Shown: positions 39,801 to 50,760 of the stretch, one piece after another
How the letters are laid out: each line of letters begins with the position of its first letter
Position numbering within the stretch: position 1 is the first letter of the stretch
Origin: Puffinus mauretanicus
Taxonomy: Eukaryota > Chordata > Aves > Procellariiformes > Procellariidae
Direction of reading: 5' to 3'
Length of the DNA: 64,000 bases
Assembly: GCA_023333565.1 (NCBI GenBank)
Contig: JAJKFH010003493.1
Coordinates: 1,550,001 to 1,614,000 of the forward strand
Notes under the pieces: model-generated
Databases searched by the model: none
Told to the model about the DNA's origin: nothing
The model's input: the letters and a program-made list of their open reading frames with translations, nothing else
Translations under genes and position numbers: made by a program

Positions 39801-42800
39801 ACATACAAAATATCTTTAGTTAGTACAGTTGCAAAAGTATGTACCCTAGTTTTGGTAAACCACAAAAAAATCCTCCCTTTAAAAGCAATGCTATTATTTG
39901 TTGGAGGAAGAGGTAATTTCACTGCAACTTTGACAGAATGGAAAATGATAATGCCATCAAAACTAACAACATCCACAAAGTATACCTCTTAAGACAGCCT
40001 GTCACTAAGGCATGCCACCTTTAAAAACACATGCCCTATTAACTGAGGTTGTGTGTCCAAAGGACGAAGCAGGAACATGAAGTGACCCCCCAGGAGAACA
40101 CTCTGTGTCAGACTTCCACAATTCAAGTAAAATACAGGCTGTTATGTAAGCACTGCAATAGACGGATTTATAGAGATAATATTTTCCAGTTGAAAACATG
40201 GAAATTTTAAATCCATCCCGTGCCCCTTTGATCCCTTCCTGTTCACCTTCTACTGTCTTTATGCAGTTTCCCTTACCCAACTTTCTTTGTATTCTATTTG
40301 CCTCTCCCTTTACTGTCACTTTATAACCAGACTTTTCATTTATTGTTCCTTGAGTAATTGAATAGTCTCCATTTACTTTCCTGCTTCCAAGCCACAGTAG
40401 CATCCCATTTATGTGCTATCACTCACTTCTATCACCTTTCACTTTCTCCTGTTATCATATCTTTATAGTACTATTTGGCAGGCAGAGATCAACTTTTTTC
40501 TTCTTCTCAAAGGGTAAGTTAGCAGCTTTATGAAATTGTTATTAATGTAGGACAAAATTAATTTAAATCACACACTAGCTAGTTGAACTGACCCTGAAAA
40601 GCAGATGTAAACCTTAATCAAGTACATCAAGATGTCTAGTGCTAATTTTCATCTCTGTTTAAGTAAAAATTCCAATTATCCAGTTCAATCCCTCTCTGAA
40701 AAGGCCTTTTACCAGCCCCATTTACTCGAGAGGCATTTTTATCTCCTTTCTATCTGTGGAGTTGAGACACAAAAAGCCAAGTTCCATCCCTCAGCAAGGC
40801 TTCTAGTCTCACGGAAATCAACCAAAACATCTCTTCTGAAGTCCCCTGGCAAGCCCATGGCACAGCAGGGCGCCGAGCCAGCGGGCTACGGTGCAACCCC
40901 ACCAACCCCTTCATCCTTAGTCAAACTACCCAGTTCAGCCACTACCTTTCTCCTTGCTGTCTTTTACTTTTCCCCTATTTTGAGGGCATCTGGCCTTCTT
41001 CATCTGTTCCCATTCCTCTCTCTCCCTTTTTTTCATCCCTAAAAAAGTTCATACCTTCCAGAGAGAGAAACCCCATTTTAATTCAGCCACCATTGCCTGT
41101 TCCTTGCTGATGGAAAGCAGAACTCAGGAGCTGTGCTGAATCTGACAGTAAAAGGCTTTTCCCATGTCCAGTGTTGAAGTCAGTGCAGAAAGAAGCTGAT
41201 TTTTTAACAAAATCTGCTTGCTTAAGGTACTCAATAGAGCATTTAAATATTTAAATATCCAGGGGGAGAGGAATAAAAGTTACTTTCTTGTTCAATAGCG
41301 GTAAGCATTGTGTTTATTCTTCAAAGTTCGAACTAAGTCTCCGTGTAAAACAAGCAGTGCCGGCTACAAATGCTGCTTATTCTATAGGGGTAAGCAATGC
41401 AAGTCATCAATGGCAAGTACGGACGCAGACACCAATTACCCACAGAATCTTCATGAAGCAGGAGCACACATCTTTAATTGTTATGAAATAATGAGATCCT
41501 CCTCCGCAGTGGGTTTGGCAATTGTTTATCTAACCCACAAGCTCAGATGAAGCAGCGAGTAAAACCTATACCACATCATACTACTTTTTCTCTGGGATGC
41601 ACCCACATGTCCATTGTACATCCAGACTAACAAACTGCACCAGAACGACAGAAGCACAGAAACTATTTTACAAAAACAGCTGGATTAAAACTAGAAGCAG
41701 AGATTTAAATTCACCAGAAGTGAACAGCTCTAAATTTGATGCTACTTCACCCACAGCACATTGGATTTAAGAGCAGAAGGCACACCTTGTTCATGCATGT
41801 ATTTACAGACTGTAATCCATTTAAAAATACTTATTGAAGGTGCTGAGAAATTCCTACATCCTTATTGCTTGTAGTTTCTGTAGACATATTGACATTTGAT
41901 TCATACCAGCACTGAAGTGCTCTACCAAAACTGCACTTTTTGGAGGTTACTTTTAGTAAATAAAATAATATTTAAAAAGGCTTGGTCAAACAAGCCAAGG
42001 TAAATGCTACATATTCCATGAACTCAAATAATTTATTCTTGGCTCAAAATACCATCATTTTAAAATAAAGTTCTGTTCAGCATTATTAAATATCATAGCT
42101 CCGTAAGAGTTTTCTCCAAATTTACGAACAAATTTCACTGGGTGAAGCAAAATTATAGAGATTATTTTGCTAGCCACATAACGCTAATTTAAGCTGCATT
42201 CTCAAGTGAGGGCTGATCCAAAGACCATGCATGCAGGTGACAAGGACAGTAGTTACATGTAAATCCTGTAAATCATCGCAAATGCAATATTCTACTGAGA
42301 AAAAGTATCTTCCTTAGTCCATCTTCTGATTAATTGAAATGGTAACAACATGTATTTCTACATATATTCCTGCTTGCTTAAATTGTTCATTTCATTAAAA
42401 AGTTTAAAATCTTCCTGCCAGTGAGCCATATATCCTTTGTGTTACTCTCATAAATATTCCTAGTGAAGTGACAGGAAATATCCTTAAAAGAAAGATTCAG
42501 AAGTACCTTATTATTTAACTGAACATGTAAAGGTGATTTTGTAATAAAGCAATACATTTTCTCTGGGTTTAGACACCCAAGTTAGCACTTCTGAGTAAGG
42601 CTGATTTTATAAATTTCAGTTCTACTGCTTGGAGGTTATTTCTTGAGCTGACATATCATGCATTTTCTCTAAAGTTACCCTAGTGCAGCTTCAGTGTGAG
42701 CAGGAAGAGTTTCCTACCTCCCAAAAGATTTGAAATATGGACCCCATAAAGAACATGGAAGAGACAAATCACAAATGCATCCTTAAATTAAGTCTTGCTA

Positions 42801-43258
42801 TTCTGTTTATCTGTGGCAAAGCTCTCATGGACTTTATTAGCACAGGACTGGATCCAGAGCACGAACTTATATCCCTATTAAATGATACTTCTTTTTCGAT
42901 TAATCTCTCATTTGAGGTAAAACACATTGATTCTTGACAGCTGCAGATACAATCCTCCTCCTCATTCACTCAGGCCTTGATCTCCAAGATACTGAGCAGC
43001 TTCAACTTGCCCTAAGGCAATGGAAAACTACAATCACCCGCAGGAGCTCATCTTAGTTGGACTGAAGTCGGTGCAAATTTTACAGCAGACCTCAGGGAAG
43101 GCAAGATCAGGGTTCAGTGATCCAACCAGCAATAGCTGAATAAATGTAAGAAATCTGGACTTAACCCCAAGTTCTTCTCCTACTGAAGTCACAGACCTCT
43201 CATTAGCGCCAAGGGGTGCATCCCCACGTAGTGCCGTATGCTGGAACTATCTGACAAC
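33880..43258. other. Long non-coding stretch, probable intron
   Basis: No gene is supportable. A strong minus-strand acceptor-donor pair at 34,177-34,147 encloses 31 bases. One frame has TGA and another TAG at the exon edge, so it shows how often good pairs occur without coding sense. An open frame with good splice signals at 42,728-42,916 is listed separately. Confidence 0.55.
42728..42916 (+). other. Open frame bounded by splice-like sites, unknown
   Basis: A pyrimidine-rich acceptor (TTTCCTACCTCCCAAAAG) precedes an ATG at 42,737 in a strong context (A at -3, G at +4), six bases after an in-frame TGA. Sixty codons follow, to the donor TTTGAG|GTAAAA at 42,916. The peptide starts MDPIKNMEET, has a hydrophobic middle (LAILFICGKAL) and ends in LLNDTSFSINLSFE. 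It would run opposite to the inferred gene. I recognise no family. A chance open frame is the more likely explanation. Confidence 0.1.
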
Positions 43259-43360
43259 GGGCCCAATCCTGCTATCTTGAGTCGTCAGCATATTACCTGT
43301 AGGAGTAATGCCATAGAAACCCATGGCAACTTGCACAAGTAAGGACTGCAGAATCAGCTC
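43259..43360. repeat. Old palindromic sauropsid repeat copy
   Basis: The block starts GGGCCCAATCCTGC and passes through ATTACCTGTAGGAGTAATGC and AACCCATGG. It ends TTGCACAAGTAAGGACTGCA followed by GAATCAG. I recognise this as a decayed copy of a widespread amniote element whose intact form is a long hairpin around CCATTGACTTCAATGG, with GGGCCCGATCCTGCA-like ends. It is a non-autonomous element; the exact family name should come from a repeat library. Confidence 0.55.
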
Positions 43361-44220
43361 AGCAAACACACTATTATAATTAATTCCAAGCAATTTTACT
43401 ATTTAGAAACTAAACTAGAAATTTAGACTCTGAACATAGCAAAGGTTTTGCAAATTAGTTCATTCTACAGCTTAAATACTTTCCTTCCCTCTAAATCAAA
43501 CTAGAAGCCCATTGCGTGCCTGTCCTTTTTAATTACATTACTAAGAATAATATCAACGGGTAAGCCATATGAACACTGTAGTGCTCTATATCAAAGCCTT
43601 CAAGCTACCGCTTTCAGTAGGGTGTGACGCACACCTTGCAATTTAAATGTACAAATTATTAGACAGATTACCACAAGAAGAAATCGTTGCCAGTTATTTT
43701 TCAGCATTCAGAAAAGGCTACCCTAGTCAGAGTTTTCGGCTGTGAAAGTAGTCATTTTCCCTTCCTTGCCAAATCTGTAATATTTTCTCATGGTTATTAT
43801 TTTTTTAAATAATTACAATGATTGCAAAAGCATTAGCTTATTTTGTCATTTTCATATATAGGTAAATACCTCTGGGGTCACTTCTTTGAAAGGAGCACTA
43901 AATGTTGTTTGCCTGGTTTTCATTCTGACTCTTCAAGGAGTTAGTTTATTCATGTTCTCCAAGTTATTTGGCTGGTTTTATACTGTAATCACACCATTTC
44001 TGCTGTCTAGGGACATTCAGAAAGACTAGGTGATAAGCTGCAGCCTGAATCACTTTGAGATTTCCTAACAGATAGTCTAAAATCTTCTGATTTTTGAAGG
44101 CAGAAGCCAAGAAGGAAAGAAAAATTCCCGCTGGCACATCTGAGACATTTTCCAAATTTTTGGAGAGGGAAATTCTGGACGTGTAGATTGCCGTAAACAC
44201 GAGAGAAGAGCCTGCAGCTT
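43361..44220. other. AT-rich non-coding flank of the CpG island
   Basis: Nothing beyond ordinary AT-rich sequence. It ends abruptly at an AC microsatellite and then the CpG island. Confidence 0.6.
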
Positions 44221-44244
44221 ACACACACACACACACACACACAC
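44221..44244. repeat. AC dinucleotide microsatellite, 12 units
   Basis: Twelve perfect AC units immediately left of the CpG island. It is expected to be length-polymorphic. On the minus strand it lies within about 50 bases downstream of a candidate donor at 44,269. Confidence 0.98.
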
Positions 44245-44268
44245 AAAGAGTACCCAGTACCCGCTTAC

Positions 44269-44451
44269 TGCAAGCGACCATGACATTTCTGTGCGGGCTC
44301 TAAGGTGGCGGCCGTGCCCTGCTCGGGCCGCCGGGCCACTGCGGAGCCTCCCGCCGCCGCGGGACCCCCCCGCTCCCCCGTCGGGCCGGGGGCGCGGCGC
44401 ACCCGCCAAAGCAGCGCCCGCCCAGCTCCCCTCGGGGGCTGCACCTGCCAC
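44269..44451 (-). CDS. Candidate first coding exon, option A
   Basis: An ATG at 44,451 opens 61 codons (MAGAAPEGSWAG… to …RTEMSWSLA) ending exactly at the donor GCA|GTAAGC in phase 0. An internal ATG (MSWSLA) lies six codons before the donor. The peptide is Gly/Ala/Arg/Pro-rich, as any frame in this island would be. Phase 0 would fit the phase-0 microexon candidate at 33,879-33,853. The protein is not recognised. It competes with options B and C. Confidence 0.15.
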
Positions 44452-44543
44452 CCGGGGTGCCCCCGCGCCATCCGCTACGGTCCCGCCCGGTGCCTCACCG
44501 GGCAGCAGGGGCGGGCGGGCGGCCCGGGGCAGTGCAGCTCACC

Positions 44544-44581
44544 TGGGCGCAGCGGGCACCGCCGCTGCAGCCCGCTGCCAT
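44544..44581 (-). CDS. Candidate first coding exon, option B
   Basis: An ATG in the context CAACAAATGG (A at -3, G at +4) opens MAAGCSGGARCAQ, ending at the strong donor CCCAG|GTGAGC in phase 0; the exact exon end is 44,543. The frame is open upstream to another ATG at 44,686 (MPWNFSTLRPTRTSC…). The protein is not recognised. The donor and start context are better than in option A. Confidence 0.17.
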
Positions 44582-45090
44582 TTGTTGCTCGCGTTCAGAG
44601 GCAGCTGCCCTCTCCTCCCCATCACCGCCGCCTGCTCCGTAGCAACTGGTCCTGGTAGGTCTCAAAGTGGAAAAATTCCACGGCAACGTACACGGCGTCT
44701 TCCCACCGCTCCCAGCCTCCGCCTCCCCCTTCCCCGCCAGCCCCGCGCCCCGCTCCGCGCCCCGGCCGCCGCCTGCATGCTGATCAGCGCGACCTCCGGC
44801 AGCCCGCCCCGCATTCGGCCGGGGAGCGCAGCGGACAGGCGCCTCGGAAACAGAGACATACGGGGGTGCGCTCTTTTTTCCTCCCCCTTTTCTGATGCTG
44901 GTCCGGTACGGGATCGGGGGGCGCGGGTCTCAAATCCCTCGCTTGCTCCCTTGATTCCCACCCCACCGCTACCTCGGCGGAGCCCCGACCCCGTCGCCCC
45001 CCAGCACTCACGGGGCGCCAGGGTGTTGCCAGCACGGGCCGGGGGAGGGAGTATCTCCGCTAGCCCTCGCCGATCAGTGCTGGGCAAGGT

Positions 45091-45110
45091 GGCACGGCAC
45101 GGCACGGCAC
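45091..45110. repeat. GGCAC pentanucleotide repeat in the CpG island
   Basis: Four perfect GGCAC units, followed by a partial GGCGG. A short GC-rich pentanucleotide array inside the promoter island that may vary in length between individuals. Confidence 0.95.
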
Positions 45111-45265
45111 GGCGGTAGCCCCTCAGCAGCAGCAGCGCTGCTCGCCTCCCTCCCTCCCCGTCGAGTTTCCTCCCGGCGCTACCACCCCCCTAGCGCGGCC
45201 GCGGGGCCCCGCAACTCACATCGCGGAGCGGCGCCTTCCCGCAAAACTTCGCGGTGTGTCGCTCA

Positions 45266-45300
45266 GCTCGGCTCGGCTCGGCTCGGCCCGGCGCGGCTCG
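45266..45300. repeat. GCTCG pentanucleotide repeat in the CpG island
   Basis: About seven units of GCTCG, the last ones degenerate (GCCCG, GCGCG). If transcribed on the minus strand it would lie in the leader of transcripts using the donor at 45,220, or in the intron after the donor at 45,340. Confidence 0.95.
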
Positions 45301-45339
45301 GCCCGCGCCCCAGCGGCGCAACAGGCAGCGCAGCCTCAC

Positions 45340-45362
45340 CTGGCGCGGGGCCGCCGCGCCAT
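45340..45362 (-). CDS. Candidate first coding exon, option C
   Basis: An ATG at 45,362 opens MARRPRA plus two bases (AG), ending at the excellent donor CCAG|GTGAGG. G at +4 is favourable and C at -3 is not. The frame is also open upstream for more than 80 proline/glycine-rich codons, to an ATG at 45,614. The two-base (AG) phase is identical to that of the candidate TATA-driven exon ending at 14,914, so the two could be alternative first exons of one gene. The protein is not recognised. Confidence 0.18.
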
Positions 45363-45540
45363 GGGAGCGACGGGCGGAGCCTGCCGGCGGCGCGGCCGGG
45401 GCGGCGGGGCCCGGGCGCAGCCACCGCCCGCCAGCCCGCCCGCCCTGCTGCCTCCGCCGGGCGCGGGCCGGGCGGCTGTGCCTGCCGCGCCGCCGCTCTC
45501 CCCTGCCCCTGCGCTGCGGCTGCAGGCGGGCGGGCAGGCA

Positions 45541-45592
45541 GGCAGGGAGGGAGGAAGGGAGGGGAGAGCGGGGCGGGGAGGGAGGGAAGGAG
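45541..45592 (+). other. G-run cluster, likely G-quadruplex
   Basis: Nine or so runs of three to four Gs are separated by one to four bases (GGGAGGGAGGAAGGGAGGGG and onward). Four or more such runs meet the usual sequence rule for an intramolecular G-quadruplex. On the inferred minus-strand transcript this is the template-side C-rich strand, upstream of the candidate start at 45,362. Confidence 0.8.
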
Positions 45593-45870
45593 GAGACTCC
45601 CCTGTTGTTCCCACGGCACAGCGGGGAGCTGCGCCCCCCCGGGAGGGGTAATACCATCCGTCCCTCCCCGGGACCGATTTTGGCTCTCGACCCCAGCTCT
45701 AGAGGCAGAGTCGGGGGCCGCCCCGGCGGAGGCTGGTGCGCGGGGAGAGGCGCGCTCTCTCCCGCGGGGTGCGCAGCCGCCCGCGCCGGGGGCCGAGGGA
45801 GAGCCCTGCCTGCCGGAGGCACCGCCGGCCCACGGCGGGCACGGGGTGCGTTCGGAGGGTGCTTCTGCTC

Positions 45871-48800
45871 TCCCCAGTGCCTTCCAGCAAAATATGAATA
45901 AGGTTAATTTTTTTTGCCAATCTGAACGAAAAGCTATTATTGCCAGCGTATAATACTTGATTTGGCAAACTTGCTACTGCACAGTTTTTGCTACAGTAGG
46001 TGAACTCACCCTGCACCCAAACTAACCAACCCTTTGAACTGGTCTTGCCTAGAACCAGTTACTCAGACCCTGCTTTGGGTTTACCATGATTCCTGCCAGA
46101 GTGACTTTCTTCGCTGAGAGGTGCTTCTGTGAAACATGTTATGATGCAGCAGTTGCATGGACTGTCAAAATACAAGCTAGAAAGAACATCACCAGTTGGT
46201 TGCCTCTTTCACTCAAACATGCATTCTCTGTTGTGCACTTTTCTACTCTGGCTCTGCAAAGTAAGCTTTCTATTTACCTCGTGCAGCAAAGGATTCTGTT
46301 GCCTGTCTCCAGTTCAGAGCACCTGGGTAGAAGGGTTTTAGAAAGATTCATCTTTGCTTGGTAACTTGTTTGCTTTAAGGTGAAAGCCGCCTAAGATGCT
46401 ACATGGAAGCGAAAATGAATTGGCTTGGATTTCCTTGGGGCTTTTTTTGCCTCTAACTATACAAAACTGTTTTATCTCCATGTAGGCCATCGTTAAAAAG
46501 AAACTGCTGGGTCAGAAGGACCACTGCTATGACCACAGACAGGTGATCTTTTTCGGGAGTGAAGAAGGAAAAACATGCAACTAATACACTGCTAAATGCC
46601 ATTCTGCATCATTAAACCTCAGTCCTGGGAGTCTCTACCCAAGCAAATACTTACCTCCCTGAGTAATCTGTCTGAATCATATCAGCAAGATAAGGTAGGA
46701 CCAGGCCTTTTTATTATACCAAAACCTGCTTTTTTTGCTCCTAAGAATATTTGCAAATTTGCTCATGAACACTTTTATGTATGCCTATCATTTTACATTC
46801 TTGTTAGTATAGGAGGAAATATCAAATATGAACAAACCTGATAAAAATCACTTTCGTCAGTTCCTTACACATTCCTCACACTGACTGACTCAACCCAGCT
46901 TTGAAGACATAATCAGTTAAAAAATAAAAACCTAGTACATGAGCATGCATTCCTGTTTACAATGTGTTGGATCACGTCACAAAGTCAGTGACCAAAAGCA
47001 GCCATGACTGGACTGCCAGCCCTGTATTATTTGCAATGGGAAATGATTTTCAGGCTTTGTGAGCTTTATTCCTTTAAGTGAAACCAACTCAGATTCACTT
47101 TAAGGCAGTAGAAAAATGTTAATCATTGCTGAGAACCCAATATATAATGTGCAGGAGCCATTTCTTCAAATTCAGCTGGTGTTTATATTTCCACTGTTCA
47201 GTATATAGGCATCTGACAACTGGACAACTCAGGATGGATGCACTTGGTTGCTCATACCAGCAATACTGATATTCATGAGACAAGCATTGCTAACCTCCTT
47301 GAAGTGGCTTGCTGCTGTTGAATATTTTTTTCATGAAAAAGATTAGCAGATCTGCTTTTCATTTGGCTCAACAGTAAAAAAAGAAAAGAGTTTATTTGAT
47401 TAGATAAAAATGGACGTCTTCCATGCAGTAACTTCGCTTTAAAATTGAACCGCTAGTTGTACTTTGTGGAATGAACCATTTGCATAGTTAAATATCGTAA
47501 CAATATAAGGGAAGATTGATCTTAGCTTGCATAACTTAACTTACCGCATTAGCCGTGATGTTATTCATCCTATTGATTTAAGTGTGATTGCTTGTGTTAA
47601 GGAAAAAAGAACCTCACAAAAGACAGAAATACTCATTTTTGTTGTTGAAATTGTAGCTTATAAAAAGTTTTTTGACCAGCTGCACATGAGTAGCTGGTTT
47701 GCAGGTTTGTATTCAAAGACTCACTCCTGAGAGCAGCTAAGCATTTATAACTTCACTTGAAATTAATGGGTGTTTAGTATATCTTTGAAAGGAGAAGAAA
47801 GTATTTTTTCAGGGGAAAATTACTGTGAAGGGATGCACAGCTACTTGCTGTTAAAAATGTCACAGATTTTTAAGAACTGAAATACAGCTGATGTCATGCC
47901 CCCCCTCAGTTGGCTGTGTGTGCAGTAGAAAGAATATATCATTATTCTAGGTGGAAGAAACTTCTTAGCTCCATGAACGAACATGCTAGCGGATTTGCTC
48001 ATTAGCTTATTGGCATCACATGTCCATTTTATATGATAAGTAGAAGTGAAAGGATTAGTCCTCTGTTAGGAAGGTGTGTAAGTTTAAAGGAGGAGAAGGT
48101 CATTTGGCTGCCCTCAGATAAGAAAGGGACTGCTATTACTTGCAGACTTCTACACATAGTTATGAAAATTAGGGAGCATAAAATAATAGGTGATATCAGA
48201 TGGTTCATAGGTTTACCTGATGAAATAATTTTGATAAGTGTTTATAAATATTTAAAGGCCCAGTACCACCAACCTTTACACAAATTATTTTTTCTAATGC
48301 AAAAAAACCTACATAATTCAGTGAGACTGTTTGTGAGTAAGGGTTATTCATACAAATAAGACTCTACAGGATTGGATCCTTAAAAATTTATAAACATTAA
48401 CAAAATATTTCAATGGCTAAATTAAAGAATCATCTGGTACCATCTATTCCTTTAAGCTTCCCAAATATTAATGACTTTGTACAAAAATCAGTGAAGAATA
48501 CCACTTCTTCCAGTGCTGAGATAAACTGAGTGACCAATTCTTTTCATAGCCGACAATGGTATGAAATTCATATTCTAGATGTAGGTACATTAAAGAACTA
48601 AATCTCGCACTGATCTTACCTCTAGTGGCATGTGCTTAGAAGTTTAGAGGGAATATTTCTTCTGTTCATGGGCCAGAGTGTGATTTTTTTGTAGAGGACA
48701 GTGCAAAGATGTGTCAGCAGCACATTCTCCTTGGAATTACTCCATGCTTAAAGGGAGGACACATGCAGGGCCCAGAGCAGTAGTCTGCATTGAGCCACAA

Positions 48801-49559
48801 GAGCAGCAAAAAGCATGAAATTTTGCATCCTGGGAATACTAAAAGCAACACAAATTACAGTGTTCACACTATAGCCATGTTTCTAAATTGGATACCTACT
48901 TCTGCTATCTCTCTAGGCTTGGTGGTGCCAACACTCTCCGTGTTCCTCTCAGCCCGGTAGGTACTGCCACTGCATGTATAGGTGATGAGGTTTTGCCCCA
49001 AAAAGATTAGTAAGGGAGAAAAGCCATCTTTGCAGAGGGCCAGTACAAATCCTTTGTGTCTCTTAATCTCGCTTAAGCCCTGTGCTAGCGATGTGCAGAC
49101 CATCTTGATTTCTAAGCACTGCTACTCTCACTGCTAGTCCTCTTTGAGGACTGGGCCTTAAACACTCTCTTCAAGAAGTACCACCAGCTTCTGTTTTCCT
49201 CTATTTGACAGGTTCTGTCATTTTGAAAGATCTCACTAGTTTTGCACATAGTCCCTTTTCTACATAGTGAAAAATTGCACTGTATTATAGAAGAGAATTT
49301 CTGTTTTAAGTAACAGAAAATCCTTAGACTGTCAATAATTCATTAGCTCTGAAAGAGAAACGGCAGTTATAAATAAGCTCAACTAGTTCAGCTCATACTC
49401 CACCTAGCTCTGATTTAGAGGAAAATATAAGTAGGTAGGTATATTTTTCTGCTATGTGCCATCCATTACTTGAAATTGGTGGTTTGGGCTGCTCATAAAA
49501 TAACATGCATTTCTGGGATACTTAAATATTAGAAAAAGAACCGGAGAATAAGTATATTT
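45871..49559. other. Non-coding flank right of the CpG island
   Basis: AT-rich sequence with no gene. One minus-strand donor (GCAGG|GTGAGT, exon end 46,010) lies just outside the island and could mark a slightly more distal 5' exon. Open frames such as 48,033-48,359 are not recognised. No named repeat was seen. Confidence 0.55.
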
Positions 49560-50760
49560 AATGCTAGTCAAAACAGGTTAGTGAAAGTTAGGACTTGTCA
49601 GACACACTTGTGGAAATTTTGGTTATTTACAAGATTTATATAAAAGATTACAGGTCTGCATGAGAAAAGCAGCCATATTGATAGGACGTACTTGGATTTC
49701 TGCAAGGCAGTTGACTTAATACCACATGACATTTTGATTTGAAGTCTTGCATTACATGGAATTAACAGGTCACCCATTACAAGGATTAAGACGTGTCTCA
49801 CTGACAAATTTCAAAACGTAGTCTTTTAATGGGGAGGTTTCATTCAATGTGGGAAGCTTTCCCAGCAGAATCAGAAACAATCTTCACCTAATACTATTTT
49901 ATATTGTTTTCAGCAGTCCAAGCCATGAGATAAAATCTTTGCTTTAAAGGCTTGCATATGACACAATGTATTTTAGCACAGTAAATAAAGAAGATATATT
50001 ACTTCTGCAGTGATTTGATTTGGCTAAATGATCACTGTCCAACAAGCAGCACACTAAATTCATTTTACTACAGTCAAATGCAAATTAATACCTTTGGGAA
50101 CCAAGACTTGTAGGAATGGACACTGTTTCAGAGAGCAAAGACTCAAGGAATGATAAAAAGCGATTACCCTAGATAATCACCCTAACATGAGATCTCAGTG
50201 CCATGCTGTGGAAAGGACTCAGCACAGTCCTTGCGTGTTTTCAAAATATCAAGCACAGTTCTGGAGTCTGCACTTCAGAGAAGATGAGAAAATATTGGAG
50301 AAAATCCAAATATTTTGCAAGTCAAGCACAAGTCTTGAGATGGGAGGCTTAAAGAGCTGGACATATTCCACTTACTCAAGAAAAGATTGAGAGGATACAG
50401 GGAAAAGATAACAGATAGCGGTGAGCTTTTCCACTCTTGCTGACAAAAGCGCAACTAAATCCAGTGACTGGAAGTTTAAGGTTAGATGTAATCAACCGTG
50501 AAATCAGATGCAATTTCCTAGCAGTAAAGGTAATTAAACTCTGTAAGAGCTTACGAAGGGAGGTGGTGCGCTCACCATTGCTTGATCTTGTCTTAAAAAC
50601 TGGCTGTCTTTCTTAAATACAGGCTTTACTTCAGCTTGTGGGAGAACTTCTAATGGACAGAGCAGCCTCAAACGGGGAAGGAAGGAGGGTCACATCAGGC
50701 TACATCCCCTGGTGATCCCTCCAGCCCTGCATCCATTAGAATGACGCATCTGTGAGACTT
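49560..50760 (+). mobile_element. Large, old, degraded CR1-type LINE
   Basis: The block has the order of a CR1/L3-type element. RT-downstream sequence resembles a decayed 'DFCKAVD' region near 49,700. A later region carries ACTAAATCCAGTGACTGGAA, GCAATTTCCTAGCAGTAAAG and GGTAATTAAACTCTG, and a 3' end carries CATCAGGCTACATCCCCTGG then TGATCCCTCCAGCC. Many indels make it inactive. It spans about 1.2 kb, unusually long for a copy this old. Homology was judged against remembered CR1 consensus features, so the boundaries are approximate. Confidence 0.75.

Larger units (their letters stand above)
44285..45870 (-). promoter_or_regulatory. CpG island promoter, inferred minus-strand transcription
   Basis: The sequence changes sharply from AT-rich to very GC- and CpG-rich for about 1.6 kb, the usual mark of a vertebrate housekeeping or developmental promoter. 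It contains GC boxes (for example GCGGGGCGGGG near 45,568) and no TATA box. Direction is inferred from splice donors. The minus strand has CTTGCA|GTAAGC (exon end 44,269), CCCAG|GTGAGC (44,543), CCCC|GTGAGT (45,012), CGAT|GTGAGT (45,220) and CCAG|GTGAGG (45,340). Just outside is GCAGG|GTGAGT (46,010). I find no GTAAG or GTGAG on the plus strand in the same interval. Long open frames here, up to 275 codons, occur on both strands and are a composition effect. They should not be annotated as proteins. Confidence 0.93.

Noticed and set aside
40005..40403. 132-codon minus-strand open frame
   Set aside because: No recognisable motif, no splice context that fits and no conservation evidence. It is compatible with chance.
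44291..45118. 275-codon open frame on the plus strand in the CpG island, and similar long frames on both strands up to 45,901
   Set aside because: Stops are rare at this GC content. The frames overlap on both strands and all give low-complexity Ala/Arg/Pro/Gly peptides. No plus-strand donor supports an exon.
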